Source: Paenibacillus selenitireducens (GTDB lineage Bacteria > Bacillota > Bacilli > Paenibacillales > Paenibacillaceae). From it: DNA of 64,000 nt. The translations under genes were made by a program, and so were the position numbers. Where the stretch lies: the NCBI RefSeq assembly GCF_002021565.1, contig NZ_MSZX01000002.1:552554-616553 (forward strand), in the 5' to 3' direction. Of this stretch, positions 17,194 through 26,814 are shown piece by piece (the first letter of the stretch is position 1; each line of letters opens with the position of its first letter). The notes below the pieces were generated by a model, which was not told the DNA's origin, made no database searches, and saw only the letters and a program-made list of their open reading frames with translations.

Positions 17194-18108
17194 ATGAGTG
17201 ACCAATCCATACCGAGGAAAAGAAGGCTCGGCTTCCGCACGTTGGAAAAGTGGAAGGACTTTTCTTTGGCTTTGCCTGCATTGCTGTTTTTGGCGATATT
17301 TACATATTTTCCGCTCGTATCTTCATTTTATATCAGCATGACCAATTGGGATTTGATCAAGCCGATCAAAAAATACCTTGGTTTTAAAAACTACGAGCGG
17401 CTGCTAGGAGACGAACAATTTTATCATGTGCTCAAAGTTACGTTTACGTACACGATTCTGGATGTAGTGCTATCGCTGTTGATCGGCTTGGGGCTTGCGC
17501 TGCTGTTCAACCATAGGTCTAGAGCATTCGGAGTCATGCGTCTGCTTATCTTTATGCCGTATTACATTTCGATGGTTATTGCATCCATGGTGTTTGTCTG
17601 GATTTTGAATCCGGAATACGGCGTGCTGAATAAAGCACTGCATGTATTTGGCATCGAGCCGGTGTATTGGTTGAATGATCCATCCACTGCGTTATGGTCG
17701 GTCGTCAGCGTTTCCGTGTGGAAGGGCGTCGGGTTTGCGATGATCATATTCATTGCCGGGTTGCGCAGCATTCCTACGGAATATTATGAGGCCTCAAGCA
17801 TTGATGGAGCCGACAAGTGGAGGCAGCTTCTCCATATTACAATACCGCTGCTTTCGCCAACAACGCTGTTTCTCGTCATCACGTCGTTTATCTCATCAAT
17901 GCAGGTATTCCAGTCCGTGAGCGTAATGACGGGCGGCGGTCCATTAGGAACGACGAAGGTGATGGTCATGTGGATTTACGAAATGGCCTTCGTGCAATTC
18001 AAGGCGGGCAAGGCTTCAGCGCTTGTCATTATTTTCTTTTTTATCATTATTTTCTTTACGTTCATTCAGTTTTCACTTTCCAAGCGGAAGGTTCATTATG
18101 AAGGATAG
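17194..18108 (+). CDS. Sugar ABC transporter permease (MalF/UgpA type)
   Basis: A 304-residue inner-membrane permease with six predicted helices, the first at about residues 25-45. The EAA loop that docks the ATPase is seen as YEASSIDGADKWRQLLHITIPLL at about residues 195-217. It forms a heterodimer with the next gene product. ATG at 17194 is preferred over that at 17188 because GAGGG lies seven bases before it. It is 11 bases upstream of the partner permease. Confidence 0.93.
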   Translation: MSDQSIPRKRRLGFRTLEKWKDFSLALPALLFLAIFTYFPLVSSFYISMTNWDLIKPIKKYLGFKNYERLLGDEQFYHVLKVTFTYTILDVVLSLLIGLGLALLFNHRSRAFGVMRLLIFMPYYISMVIASMVFVWILNPEYGVLNKALHVFGIEPVYWLNDPSTALWSVVSVSVWKGVGFAMIIFIAGLRSIPTEYYEASSIDGADKWRQLLHITIPLLSPTTLFLVITSFISSMQVFQSVSVMTGGGPLGTTKVMVMWIYEMAFVQFKAGKASALVIIFFFIIIFFTFIQFSLSKRKVHYEG

Positions 18109-18119
18109 GTGAGAGACAG

Positions 18120-18953
18120 ATGTCAAGTAAAGGATTGCTCATAACAACAAGATATACGGTGGCGATACTGATAACGCTGCTCATGTTTTTTCCGCTGTAC
18201 TGGCTGCTGATTACGTCCTTGAAGTCGCCCGATGAGCTGAAGGCTGCCATCCCGACATTTTGGCCGGAGCGAATCGCCTGGGAAAATTATAGTGATGCCT
18301 TTCACGCCGCGCCATTCGGGAGATATGCGTTAAATACATTAATTCAAACGGTCGGCATCGTCGTGCTGCAGCTGAATATCAGCTTGCTGGCAGCGTACGC
18401 GTTCGCCAAAGGAAACTTCTGGGGCAGGGACAAATGGTTTTTCCTCGTCATCGCGGCATTGATCGTACCGGATCAGGTGACGTTCGTGCCCGTGTACGTG
18501 ATGATGGCGAAGTTAGGGTGGTTGAATACGTTTCTAGCTTTGATCATTCCGAACGGCGTTTCAGCGTATAGTATTTTCCTGCTTCGCCAAACATTCAAAT
18601 CGCTCAATAACGATGTGCTGGAGGCAGCCAAGGTGGATGGATCGAACCGATTCCATATCATCTACCGTATCCTCGTGCCGATGGCATTCCCGACGGTCGT
18701 TACGGTGATTATTCTGAAATTTATCGGCAGTTGGAACTCGTATTTCTGGCCGTTGATTATGACGAACACGAACGATATGCGGGTACTTACGGTAGGGATT
18801 GCGATGTTGAAAAATTCGGTCGGCGGCTCGGAAATGCTGAACTGGCATTTGCTGATGGCAGGCAGTGTCATTGTCATTGCTCCGATCGTGATTCTGTTTG
18901 TTTTTGCACAAAAATATATTGTTGCCGCGATGTCTCATTCAACCTTCAAATAA
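18120..18953 (+). CDS. Carbohydrate ABC transporter permease (MalG/UgpE type)
   Basis: A 277-residue permease with six predicted helices and the family's N-terminal ITTRYTVAILITLLMFFP segment. The EAA loop is EAAKVDGSNRFHIIYRILVP at about residues 168-187. It pairs with the previous permease to form the membrane channel of the sugar importer. Ribosome site GGTGAGAG precedes ATG. It lies 16 bases before the lipoprotein hydrolase gene, so the hydrolase is very probably in the same transcript. Confidence 0.93.
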   Translation: MSSKGLLITTRYTVAILITLLMFFPLYWLLITSLKSPDELKAAIPTFWPERIAWENYSDAFHAAPFGRYALNTLIQTVGIVVLQLNISLLAAYAFAKGNFWGRDKWFFLVIAALIVPDQVTFVPVYVMMAKLGWLNTFLALIIPNGVSAYSIFLLRQTFKSLNNDVLEAAKVDGSNRFHIIYRILVPMAFPTVVTVIILKFIGSWNSYFWPLIMTNTNDMRVLTVGIAMLKNSVGGSEMLNWHLLMAGSVIVIAPIVILFVFAQKYIVAAMSHSTFK

Positions 18954-18969
18954 TGTCGAGAGGAGCAAA

Positions 18970-19968
18970 ATGATGTTCAGCATCGAAAAATGGCTGCGGC
19001 TGGCGAAATATGCCGGCGTCTTGGGTATTACGGCTTTATTGCTGTTGACGGCCTGCACAACAGTCAAGACCGATTCAGAAAATCCGGTGAGTACGGAGCC
19101 TGTTGTCCAAATCAAGCAGGAGGCTCTGCGAACGAAGGAAGTATTCGATCATGACAAATACAAGAATCAACTTACGATACGTTACTTTGATTTGAAATCC
19201 AAGGAAGATACCGGAGACAGCATTCTCATCGAGACGCCGGACGGAAAAACGATGTTGATCGACGCCGGTATACCGGAGGTTGGTCCGCAAATCGTGCAAT
19301 ATTTGGACGATCTTGGTATTGGGAAGATTGACTATGCCGTAAATACGCACCCGCATGCCGATCATATCGGCGGATTTGCGACCCTGCTGCAATCCAAAGA
19401 TATCTCAACCATGATTATGGAAAACTTGCCATATGACTCGAACGCTTACCGAAATACGGTTCAAGCGCTGCATCAAAAGAAACTGAAGGTTGAATATTTA
19501 GAAGACGGTGATACGTTCCAGCTTGGCAGCGACGTCAAGGTCGAGGTGTTGAATCCGCCCCCAGGCGCTTTGCCTGCAGCGGTTAAAAATTTCAGTTTTG
19601 CCGAAGTCAACAATCAAGCTATGGTCTTGAAAATAACTTACAAGGAAAATACGTTCTTGTTCACAGGAGACATCTACAAGGACCGCGAATATAAACTGGT
19701 GGATAGTCATGCACAGGCATTGAAGGCAGATATGATGCACGTGCCACACCACGGGAATACGACGTCATCATCGCCGGCATTTGTCAAAGCGGTATCCCCG
19801 CAAATCGCCATCATCAGCAGCAATATCCTGCAGTCGTTGGATGTTGTGAAGCGTTACGAGAAAAACGGTGTGAAGGTGTATGTCACGGGGCTGCATGGGA
19901 ATATATTGATAACGTCCGACGGCAAGGAGCTGAACGTGATCACGGAAAAAGACTGGAGCTCCAAATGA
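18970..19968 (+). CDS. Lipoprotein with metallo-beta-lactamase fold (ComEC C-terminal-like hydrolase)
   Basis: A 332-residue exported protein: N-terminal signal and lipobox LLTAC (cysteine at about residue 27), then a metallo-beta-lactamase fold resembling the C-terminal domain of ComEC. The metal-binding motif is THPHADHIGG at about residues 117-126, with an upstream LIDAGIPE, the FTGD motif at about 230 and VPHHGN at about 257. The family hydrolyses phosphodiesters or other esters; the substrate here is open. The start with double ATG follows GAGAGGAG. Being in a sugar-transporter operon is unusual and suggests processing of the imported glycan or a phosphodiester-linked wall polymer. Confidence 0.85.
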   Translation: MMFSIEKWLRLAKYAGVLGITALLLLTACTTVKTDSENPVSTEPVVQIKQEALRTKEVFDHDKYKNQLTIRYFDLKSKEDTGDSILIETPDGKTMLIDAGIPEVGPQIVQYLDDLGIGKIDYAVNTHPHADHIGGFATLLQSKDISTMIMENLPYDSNAYRNTVQALHQKKLKVEYLEDGDTFQLGSDVKVEVLNPPPGALPAAVKNFSFAEVNNQAMVLKITYKENTFLFTGDIYKDREYKLVDSHAQALKADMMHVPHHGNTTSSSPAFVKAVSPQIAIISSNILQSLDVVKRYEKNGVKVYVTGLHGNILITSDGKELNVITEKDWSSK

Positions 19969-19990
19969 TTGTAAGAGGGAGGGGATCATC

Positions 19991-20980
19991 ATGCATTGGC
20001 GGCAAAAGATAGCGGACCAGATGCAGCGTTTCGCGGATGAATATCAATTCAGCGGCACCGTCCTCGCGGCAAGAGAGGGGAATGTCCTATACCAGGAAGC
20101 ATTTGGCTTGGCGAACCGAGAGCATGAGGTTCCCAATCGTGTCGGCTCCAAATACCGGATTGCTTCGCTGACCAAAGCGTTTACGGCGATGGCGGTGCTG
20201 CAGCTGGCGGAGAAAGGCTCCATTCGACTGGATGACAAACTGCGAACGTTTTTTCCGGAATACTCTGAATTTGATGAGCGTATCACGCTGCATCATCTAT
20301 TGACGCATACGTCCGGCATCCGCGATATTGAAGACGTGCCTCATTTTACAGGCCATTTGGAAAAGCTGTCATACGATCAACAAAGCTTTATTGCGCTGTA
20401 CAAGGATTTGCCAGCCTTCTTCGCCCCAGGGGAGGGGTGGAAATACGGGAATTGCGGTTATACGATGCTTGCCTATATTCTAGAGGCCGTATCCGGCATG
20501 TCGTATGAAAACTTCATCCAGCATCACATCCTTCAGCCGCTTGGGATGACCCACACAGGCTGCGATTCGCATACTAAAGTCGTGAAGCATCGATCAGACG
20601 GATATAGTGCAGCAGATGGCAGCATCATCCCGGCGATGTATTATGATCTTGGGACAGTCATGGCCTCCGGGGATTTCTACTCCACGGTCGAAGATTTGCT
20701 GAAGTGGGATCAAGCCCTGTACACGGATAAGCTGGTTTCCTCCGAATCCATCAGGATGATGTTCACCCCGCATGCATCCGTGAGCGCCAATCACGATTAT
20801 GGATATGGCTGGAACATCTATCCGAGTTATGTTGAGCATGGCGGTTGGCTTCCTGGGTATTGGTGCAAGTTTAGGCGGTATCCTGAAGAGCGGATCATGC
20901 TGGTATTGCTCGCTAACCATGACTTTGTGCAAGAGGGCGACATTTTGGACAAATTAAGCGCCTTCGTACGAGCAGTGTGA
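19991..20980 (+). CDS. Serine hydrolase, beta-lactamase/class C penicillin-binding-protein family
   Basis: A 329-residue protein of the beta-lactamase-related (AmpC/EstB, S12-like) superfamily. The catalytic SxxK is SLTK at about residue 59; the tyrosine motif is YGNCGY (about 155), and HGGW (about 280) stands in place of the KTG box. There is no signal peptide, so it is probably cytoplasmic, which argues against wall cross-linking and for hydrolysis of an imported ester or peptide. It is last in the transporter operon (22 bases after the lipoprotein) and ends at a terminator. Family members are esterases, D-amino peptidases or lactamases. Confidence 0.85.
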   Translation: MHWRQKIADQMQRFADEYQFSGTVLAAREGNVLYQEAFGLANREHEVPNRVGSKYRIASLTKAFTAMAVLQLAEKGSIRLDDKLRTFFPEYSEFDERITLHHLLTHTSGIRDIEDVPHFTGHLEKLSYDQQSFIALYKDLPAFFAPGEGWKYGNCGYTMLAYILEAVSGMSYENFIQHHILQPLGMTHTGCDSHTKVVKHRSDGYSAADGSIIPAMYYDLGTVMASGDFYSTVEDLLKWDQALYTDKLVSSESIRMMFTPHASVSANHDYGYGWNIYPSYVEHGGWLPGYWCKFRRYPEERIMLVLLANHDFVQEGDILDKLSAFVRAV

Positions 20981-21012
20981 ATTCACTTAAGAACATTGTT
21001 CTTTGCTATAAC

Positions 21013-21062
21013 AAAATCCCCTCTCTGGAATCATGAGCCAACGATTCAGAGAGGGGATTTTC
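21013..21062. terminator. Bidirectional intrinsic terminator
   Basis: Arms AAAATCCCCTCTCT...GAATC (21013-21032) and GATTC...AGAGAGGGGATTTT (21043-21062) pair with one unpaired base, with T runs on both strands. It overlaps the last codons of the convergent AraC gene. Confidence 0.9.
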
Positions 21063-21918
21063 CTTGTGTAATGGAAGTGCGATATTCGGTAGGTGACATG
21101 GCATAGAAGCGCCGGAATTGTCTTGAGAAATAAAGCGCGTCTTGAATGCCTACGGAGGCAGAAATTTGTTCCACGTTGAGATCCGTACGTTCTCGAAGCA
21201 ATTGTCTTCCCTTATCAATGCGCAGCTTGAGCAGGAAGGTCACGGGAGACATCTGCGTGGCTTGCTTGAAAATGCGGGACAAATACGCACGATTATACCC
21301 TAGATTCTCAGCCATATCTTCGATGGAAATCGGTTGGGCATATTGCGTGGACAGATAGCGAATCATTTGCTTTACAGCTTTTTGACTCTGTTGATCATGG
21401 TCTAATACTTCATTGTTCTGTTGAAGCACCTCGCTATGCTCGGCAAGTATAACGTATAGGAAGCCTGTCGCCTGCAAGTGACTGCTTGGTTTGCGGCTTT
21501 GAAATGCCTGTTGTATGGATTGCATGTACGTAAGAATAGTATTGGAATCGTGCATGTGTGCCATGGGAGGCCGGTCGATAAAGCCGACTTCGGTGATGAT
21601 TTGCGCTGCGGAGACCCCTTCAAAGGCAACCCAACGATAGTGCCAAGGATCATGCGCATCCGATTCGTAACTAATGATCTGCTCGGGACTAATGAGAAAG
21701 CTATCTCCGGCTTGAAGCGTATAGGTCTGTTGCTCTACTGTAAAGGTTCCTTTTCCCGAGATAATATGATGAAGCAGATAATAGTCATAGACTTTCGGAC
21801 CCAGACGATGCTGGGGTTTGGTCTGGCTCTCACCGGAAAATAACACATGCAAATCACTTTGATCCTGTAGAACCGGATTAGAGGCAACAGAGTAACTATA
21901 TTTTGGAAACGTTGTCAA
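21046..21918 (-). CDS. AraC-family regulator, divergent from the gal genes
   Basis: A 290-residue regulator with an N-terminal cupin-like sugar-sensing domain (about residues 40-110, HHIISGKGTFTVE) and a C-terminal double helix-turn-helix: SIEDMAENLGYNRAYLSRIFK (about 194-214) and EQISASVGIQDALYFSRQFRRF (about 244-265), ending MSPTEYR. The TTG start at 21918 has GAGGTGAT seven bases upstream; a GTG at 21930 is too close to that site. It is transcribed away from galK with 153 bases between, the standard arrangement for a local activator, so it probably controls galactose use. Confidence 0.88.
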   Translation of the reverse strand: MTTFPKYSYSVASNPVLQDQSDLHVLFSGESQTKPQHRLGPKVYDYYLLHHIISGKGTFTVEQQTYTLQAGDSFLISPEQIISYESDAHDPWHYRWVAFEGVSAAQIITEVGFIDRPPMAHMHDSNTILTYMQSIQQAFQSRKPSSHLQATGFLYVILAEHSEVLQQNNEVLDHDQQSQKAVKQMIRYLSTQYAQPISIEDMAENLGYNRAYLSRIFKQATQMSPVTFLLKLRIDKGRQLLRERTDLNVEQISASVGIQDALYFSRQFRRFYAMSPTEYRTSITQGKSPL

Positions 21919-22071
21919 CTGAATGATCACCTCGAACGGAATGAACTAACTTTACAATATCGTATCAGAAAAAGTCACATAAATCCATGTTGAGGGTACA
22001 TCGTTTTATGTTCATTTCCGATTGCTTTCGGTATACTGAATGTAAATCATAGAAAAGAGAAGGTGGACTCA
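21919..22071. promoter_or_regulatory. Divergent control region between the AraC gene and galK
   Basis: On the plus strand a TATACT -10-like box lies at 22032-22037, 34 bases before the galK start, but the position 17 bases upstream (around 22009-22014) has no good -35 box. A good -10 with a poor -35 is what one expects at an activator-dependent promoter. No clear AraC operator repeat was identified. Confidence 0.45.
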
Positions 22072-23253
22072 TTGTCGAACACATTACACGAAACGTTACA
22101 ATCGAGCTTTTTACAATATTACGGTCCGAGCGACCAACCACTCTTTTGGTTCCATGCACCGGGCCGCGTAAATCTAATTGGGGAACACATCGACTATAAT
22201 GGCGGTTTTGTATTCCCGGCAGCCTTGCAATTCGGTACAACACTTGTTATTCGTCCACGTACAGATCGCAAGATCGTGATGAGATCCACTAATTTTGACG
22301 GTGTGGGTGAAATTTCTTTAGATGAGCTTCCGGCTGTGAAATCCGATGCTTGGACGGATTACCCGACAGGTGTGGTGGTGACGCTTCAACAAGCAGGATA
22401 CCCTGTAACCCATGGATATGAGTTGTTATTCCATGGTGAGATTCCGAATGGATCGGGACTATCTTCCTCTGCATCCATCGAGGTTGTCACGATGTATGCG
22501 TTATTGACACTTGAGGGCCATCCAACCGACCGTAAAGAGATTGCAGTCCTCTCTCAGAAAGTAGAAAATCAATTTGTCGGCGTGAACTCCGGAATTATGG
22601 ACCAATTCGCGGTTGCGAACGGCCGTCAAGATCATGCCATTCTATTAAATTGCGATACGCTGGAAGAGAAGTTGGTTCCATTCCAAGCGGGTCCATATAA
22701 ATTAGTCATTGGAAATACGAAAAAACGGAGAGGTCTTGTGGACTCCAAATATAACGAGCGTAGACAAGAGTGTGATGAGGCGGTAGCAGTTCTTGCACAG
22801 CATGTGCCGGGTCTGAAATTGCTCTGTGAATTATCGACTCCAGCGTTCGAACAATTCGCGCATCATATTACGAATGAAACGGTTCGCAACCGTGCGCGTC
22901 ACGCGATAGCGGAGAATGATCGTGTCTTGAAATCCGTGGATTATTTGGAGAACAATGACCTTGTGAATTTCGGTCTACTGATGCAAGCATCTCATACATC
23001 GCTGCGTGATTTATATGAAGTAAGCTGCTTCGAGCTGGATGTAATGGTAGAAGAGGCATTGAACGTGCCGGGCGTATTGGGTGCGCGTATGACAGGTGCC
23101 GGGTTCGGTGGTTGTACGGTTTCGTTAGTTCATGAAGATCAAGTGGAACAGTTCATTCAGCAAGTAGGCAAAGTCTACGAAGAAAAAACAGGCATTCATG
23201 CAGACTTCTATGTCTGTGATGTAGGTAACGGCGTAGAACAACTAAATGCATAG
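22072..23253 (+). CDS. galK: Galactokinase
   Basis: A 393-residue GHMP kinase that phosphorylates alpha-D-galactose at O1 with ATP. The galactokinase signature is GRVNLIGEHIDYNGG at about residue 30, the ATP loop PNGSGLSSSASIE at about 125-137, and the third motif MTGAGFGGCT at about 342. The catalytic Asp is in GIMDQFA. The TTG start at 22072 follows AAGGTGG; a GTG three codons upstream is an alternative. It is first in a galK-galE-galT-mutarotase operon with gaps of 4-18 bases. Confidence 0.96.
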   Translation: MSNTLHETLQSSFLQYYGPSDQPLFWFHAPGRVNLIGEHIDYNGGFVFPAALQFGTTLVIRPRTDRKIVMRSTNFDGVGEISLDELPAVKSDAWTDYPTGVVVTLQQAGYPVTHGYELLFHGEIPNGSGLSSSASIEVVTMYALLTLEGHPTDRKEIAVLSQKVENQFVGVNSGIMDQFAVANGRQDHAILLNCDTLEEKLVPFQAGPYKLVIGNTKKRRGLVDSKYNERRQECDEAVAVLAQHVPGLKLLCELSTPAFEQFAHHITNETVRNRARHAIAENDRVLKSVDYLENNDLVNFGLLMQASHTSLRDLYEVSCFELDVMVEEALNVPGVLGARMTGAGFGGCTVSLVHEDQVEQFIQQVGKVYEEKTGIHADFYVCDVGNGVEQLNA

Positions 23254-23271
23254 AAAAGAGGCGATCCAATC

Positions 23272-24258
23272 ATGGCAATTCTAGTAATAGGCGGCGCAGG
23301 ATACATTGGTTCTCATACGGTAATGGAACTGCTTACTCGCGGTGAAGACGTAGTTGTAGTGGATAATTTATATCAAGGACATCGTGAAGCAGTACGTGGC
23401 GGTAAATTATATGAAGGCGATATTCGAGACAAAGGCTTCATGGAACAAGTATTCCGTGAAAATAACATTGATGCAGTCATTCATTTTGCAGCGAACTCCT
23501 TGGTGGGTGAGAGCATGCAGAATCCAGCCAAATACTATGACAACAACGTATATGGTACGTTATGTCTCTTGGAAGCGATGAATGCAGCAGGCGTGAAGAA
23601 GATTGTATTCTCTTCGACTGCAGCAACCTACGGCGAACCGGAGAAGGTGCCCATTGAAGAAACGGATCGTACAGAGCCGACGAATGCTTATGGTGAGACG
23701 AAATTAACGATGGAGCGGATGATGCGTTGGTTCGATCATGCGCATGAAATGAAGTACGTATCCCTTCGTTATTTCAATGCAGCAGGTGCGCATGAGAGCG
23801 GTTTGATCGGTGAAGATCATACGCCGGAATCACACTTGATTCCGCTCGTGTTACAGACGGCATTGAAGCAGCGTGAATTCATCGCCGTGTTCGGTGAAGA
23901 TTATCCAACACCAGACGGCACCTGTGTTCGTGACTATATTCATGTTACAGATCTTGCCGACGCCCATATCCGCGCGGTGCAATATTTACGCGACGGCAAA
24001 GACAGCAATATTTTCAATCTAGGCAGCGGCAATGGCTTCTCGGTTCGTGAAGTCATTGAGACAGCGAAGCAAGTGACTGGACTTGACATCCCTGTTCAAA
24101 TGCAAGAACGCCGTACGGGCGATCCGGCCGTACTCATTGCTTCTTCAGCCAAAGCAAGAGAAGTATTAGGGTGGAAGCCTGAGCGTGAGAAATTGGACCA
24201 AATCATAGCGTCTGCATGGAACTGGCATAGTCAGCATCCGAACGGCTACGAGGAGTAG
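23272..24258 (+). CDS. galE: UDP-glucose 4-epimerase
   Basis: A 328-residue short-chain dehydrogenase/reductase that interconverts UDP-galactose and UDP-glucose using bound NAD. The NAD loop GGAGYIGSH is at residues 6-14. The catalytic triad is the SSTAATYG serine/threonine (about 123), with the Tyr and Lys in NAYGETK (about 148). RYFNAAGA and HVTDLADAH also match the family. Strong ribosome site GAGGCG and 18-base spacing from galK. Besides galactose use, it can supply UDP-Gal for the polysaccharide locus downstream. Confidence 0.97.
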   Translation: MAILVIGGAGYIGSHTVMELLTRGEDVVVVDNLYQGHREAVRGGKLYEGDIRDKGFMEQVFRENNIDAVIHFAANSLVGESMQNPAKYYDNNVYGTLCLLEAMNAAGVKKIVFSSTAATYGEPEKVPIEETDRTEPTNAYGETKLTMERMMRWFDHAHEMKYVSLRYFNAAGAHESGLIGEDHTPESHLIPLVLQTALKQREFIAVFGEDYPTPDGTCVRDYIHVTDLADAHIRAVQYLRDGKDSNIFNLGSGNGFSVREVIETAKQVTGLDIPVQMQERRTGDPAVLIASSAKAREVLGWKPEREKLDQIIASAWNWHSQHPNGYEE

Positions 24259-24262
24259 AACC

Positions 24263-25861
24263 ATGATGACGCAGACGGAATTGCAAGTACAACCAGAGAA
24301 TGCGTTACTCGCTATTGAACGTCTAGTTCAATTTGCTCGTCATAAGAACATGATTGCTGCTGAAGATGAGAACTATACGCGCAACGGATTACTTGATTTA
24401 TTTCGCTTGGATGCTCCTTATGTGGGAGACCGTCTTGAAGAAGCCCCTGCGGAAGAACCGCATGCAATTCTTGCGGAGCTCATCCTATATGGATATTCCA
24501 TCGGTTTAATCCCGGAATTCAATACGACATACGCTGATTTATTGGACGCCAAGATTATGGGACTGTTGATGCCGAGACCATCGGAGGTTGTTCGCCAATT
24601 CCGGGAGACGGCCAAAGGACAGGGCATTGCAGCGGCAACCGACGAATTCTACCGTTTATGTATCGATTCGAATTATATTCAAATGGAACGGATCCGGAAG
24701 AATAGTTATTGGAAGCACCCGTCGGACTATGGCGATATTGAAATGACGATCAATGTATCCAAGCCGGAGAAAAATCCGAAGGAAATCGCGATGGCGCTGC
24801 AAGCGGCGCCGTCCCATTATCCGAAATGCCTGCTGTGCGCGGAGAATGTAGGGTACGCAGGACGATTAAATCATCCGGCTCGTCAGAACTTGCGCGTGAT
24901 TCCGGTGGAGCTCACGCAAGAACAGTGGCTCTTTCAGTATTCTCCTTATGTGTATTACAACGAACATTGCATTGTCTTCCACAGCGAGCACGTACCGATG
25001 AAGCTAACGCATCAGACATTTGCGCGATTGGTAGACTTCGTGGAGCAATTCCCGCATTATTTTGTGGGAACGAATGCGGATCTCCCGATTGTCGGGGGCT
25101 CGATTCTAACCCATGATCATTTCCAAGGCGGGCACCATACCTTTCCGATTGAGAAATCGCGGCTTGAGACCGGATTTGCACATGCTGCTTATCCCGAAGT
25201 CCGCATCCATCGCGTGAAATGGCCGATGTCGGTTTTGCGGTTAACGAGTAAGAATCGCGATGAGCTGTTACGTGCTGCGAATTCCGTCTATGACGCGTGG
25301 AAAGAATATTCGGATCGAGATGCGCAAATCGATGCGTACAGTGAGAAGGATGGACAGAGGGTGCCGCATAATACGGTGACGCCGATTGTTCGATTCAATG
25401 CGAAGCAAGCGTATGAAATGGATCTGGTGCTACGCAACAACCGTACCGATGAAGAGCATCCGGAAGGGATTTTCCATCCTCACCGTCATTTACATCATAT
25501 TAAGAAAGAGAACATTGGTCTGATCGAAGTGATGGGTGTGGCGATCTTACCGGGTCGACTCAAAACTCAATTTGATCTGATTGCCCAGATTTTGAGCGAA
25601 CCATCGTCATGGAATAAGGAAACTGCTGCAGAACAATATCCTTCTATTGCGGAACACCACGCTTGGGTGGATCAACTCCTGGAGCAATATGGTCAGGCGG
25701 CTACAAAGGCAGAGGCGATGCAGCTGTTAGAGCGCGAAGTTGGGGATAAGTTTGTTGAAATTCTATCAAATGCAGGGGTATATAAACGGACGGCAGAGGG
25801 ATTGGAAGCCTTTAACCGATTCGTTCAAAGTATGGGGTGGAAGGAGATTGATGAAGCATGA
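24263..25861 (+). CDS. galT: UTP-hexose-1-phosphate uridylyltransferase, class 2 (Firmicute GalT)
   Basis: A 532-residue enzyme of the long Firmicute GalT type (galT_2) rather than the 350-residue E. coli type. It transfers UMP between UDP-glucose and galactose-1-phosphate. The family's segments are visible: FQGGHHTFPIEKS (about residue 290), NEHCIVFHSEHVPM (about 232) and HPHRHLHHIKKENIG (about 404). GAGGAG precedes ATG; it begins four bases after the galE stop. Confidence 0.95.
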   Translation: MMTQTELQVQPENALLAIERLVQFARHKNMIAAEDENYTRNGLLDLFRLDAPYVGDRLEEAPAEEPHAILAELILYGYSIGLIPEFNTTYADLLDAKIMGLLMPRPSEVVRQFRETAKGQGIAAATDEFYRLCIDSNYIQMERIRKNSYWKHPSDYGDIEMTINVSKPEKNPKEIAMALQAAPSHYPKCLLCAENVGYAGRLNHPARQNLRVIPVELTQEQWLFQYSPYVYYNEHCIVFHSEHVPMKLTHQTFARLVDFVEQFPHYFVGTNADLPIVGGSILTHDHFQGGHHTFPIEKSRLETGFAHAAYPEVRIHRVKWPMSVLRLTSKNRDELLRAANSVYDAWKEYSDRDAQIDAYSEKDGQRVPHNTVTPIVRFNAKQAYEMDLVLRNNRTDEEHPEGIFHPHRHLHHIKKENIGLIEVMGVAILPGRLKTQFDLIAQILSEPSSWNKETAAEQYPSIAEHHAWVDQLLEQYGQAATKAEAMQLLEREVGDKFVEILSNAGVYKRTAEGLEAFNRFVQSMGWKEIDEA

Positions 25862-26727
25862 GTATGGCTCGCTGGCAACAAATAGACTCGGAACATTGGG
25901 GAACATGTTTGGAAATCGTTCATCAGGATATACAACTGCTGGTTACCTTAGATTATGGTCCACGCATTATTCACTGCGGCTTGGTCGGCGGCAAGAATGT
26001 ATTTTTTGAAGATATGGACGGTAAATATAAGCAAGATAATGGGTTTCGCATTTATGGGGGACATCGCTTCTGGTTAAGCCCGGAGATATATCCTGACACC
26101 TATGAGCCTGCACTGGGATCTGTAGCTTGGCAAGCCACGGAGGAGGGACTCTGCTTCACATCCGTTGTGGACGAAGTAACTCATACGCAGAAGGAAATCG
26201 TCATTTCCTTCGATGAGGAGCGGATTCATGTCATTCATCGGGTAACGAATGTCGGGGATCAAGCGATTGAACAAGCCCCATGGGCCTTGTCCGTGATGGC
26301 AGGAGGCGGCACGGCGCTTGTGCCTCAGCCTGAGATGTATGCTGATTTATTACCGAATCGTCAACTGATTCTATGGCCTTATACGGATATGGCAGATTCC
26401 CGTGTTCATTGGGGCAATGAGATCATTACCGTCGCACAACGCGCAGGTACGGAGCCATTCAAATTTGGGATGAATCAAACGAAGAAATGGGCGGCTTATT
26501 ATAACGATGGCGTTCTCTTCCAGAAATCCTTCGATTATCGAGAGGATGCCGTGTATCCGGATTATGGTTGTTCTTTTGAGTTATATACCAATGAAGATTT
26601 CCTGGAATTGGAATCGCTGGGACCGTTAGTTATGATTGAACCAGGCGAGACGATCGCGCATGAGGAATCGTGGATCATTCGTCGCTCGGACAGCATCGTA
26701 GATAGTATGAAGCAATTACCTTTCTGA
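25858..26727 (+). CDS. Galactose-mutarotase-like protein
   Basis: A 289-residue protein that looks like a beta-sandwich of the aldose 1-epimerase/galactose-mutarotase superfamily. There is a GGHRFWLSPE segment at about residue 64 and a C-terminal FELYTNEDFLELESLGPL, as in the related DUF4380-like group. The usual GalM histidine pair is not obvious. The ATG overlaps the galT stop (ATGA), so it is probably translationally coupled and supplies alpha-galactose or processes another sugar. Family assignment is by pattern and position. Confidence 0.65.
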   Translation: MSMARWQQIDSEHWGTCLEIVHQDIQLLVTLDYGPRIIHCGLVGGKNVFFEDMDGKYKQDNGFRIYGGHRFWLSPEIYPDTYEPALGSVAWQATEEGLCFTSVVDEVTHTQKEIVISFDEERIHVIHRVTNVGDQAIEQAPWALSVMAGGGTALVPQPEMYADLLPNRQLILWPYTDMADSRVHWGNEIITVAQRAGTEPFKFGMNQTKKWAAYYNDGVLFQKSFDYREDAVYPDYGCSFELYTNEDFLELESLGPLVMIEPGETIAHEESWIIRRSDSIVDSMKQLPF

Positions 26728-26749
26728 GCCTAGCTCGGAAAGGTTTTTC
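26718..26749 (+). terminator. Intrinsic terminator of the gal operon
   Basis: ACCTTTC-t-GAGC / GCTC-g-GAAAGGT, an 11-base stem with one mismatch and a 3-base loop, followed by T5. It includes the stop codon of the preceding gene. Confidence 0.9.
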
Positions 26750-26814
26750 TTTATTTGATCCCGAAACTATCATATAATAGGAAAATTGTCATTATCGTTT
26801 GTAGGGGGATCATT

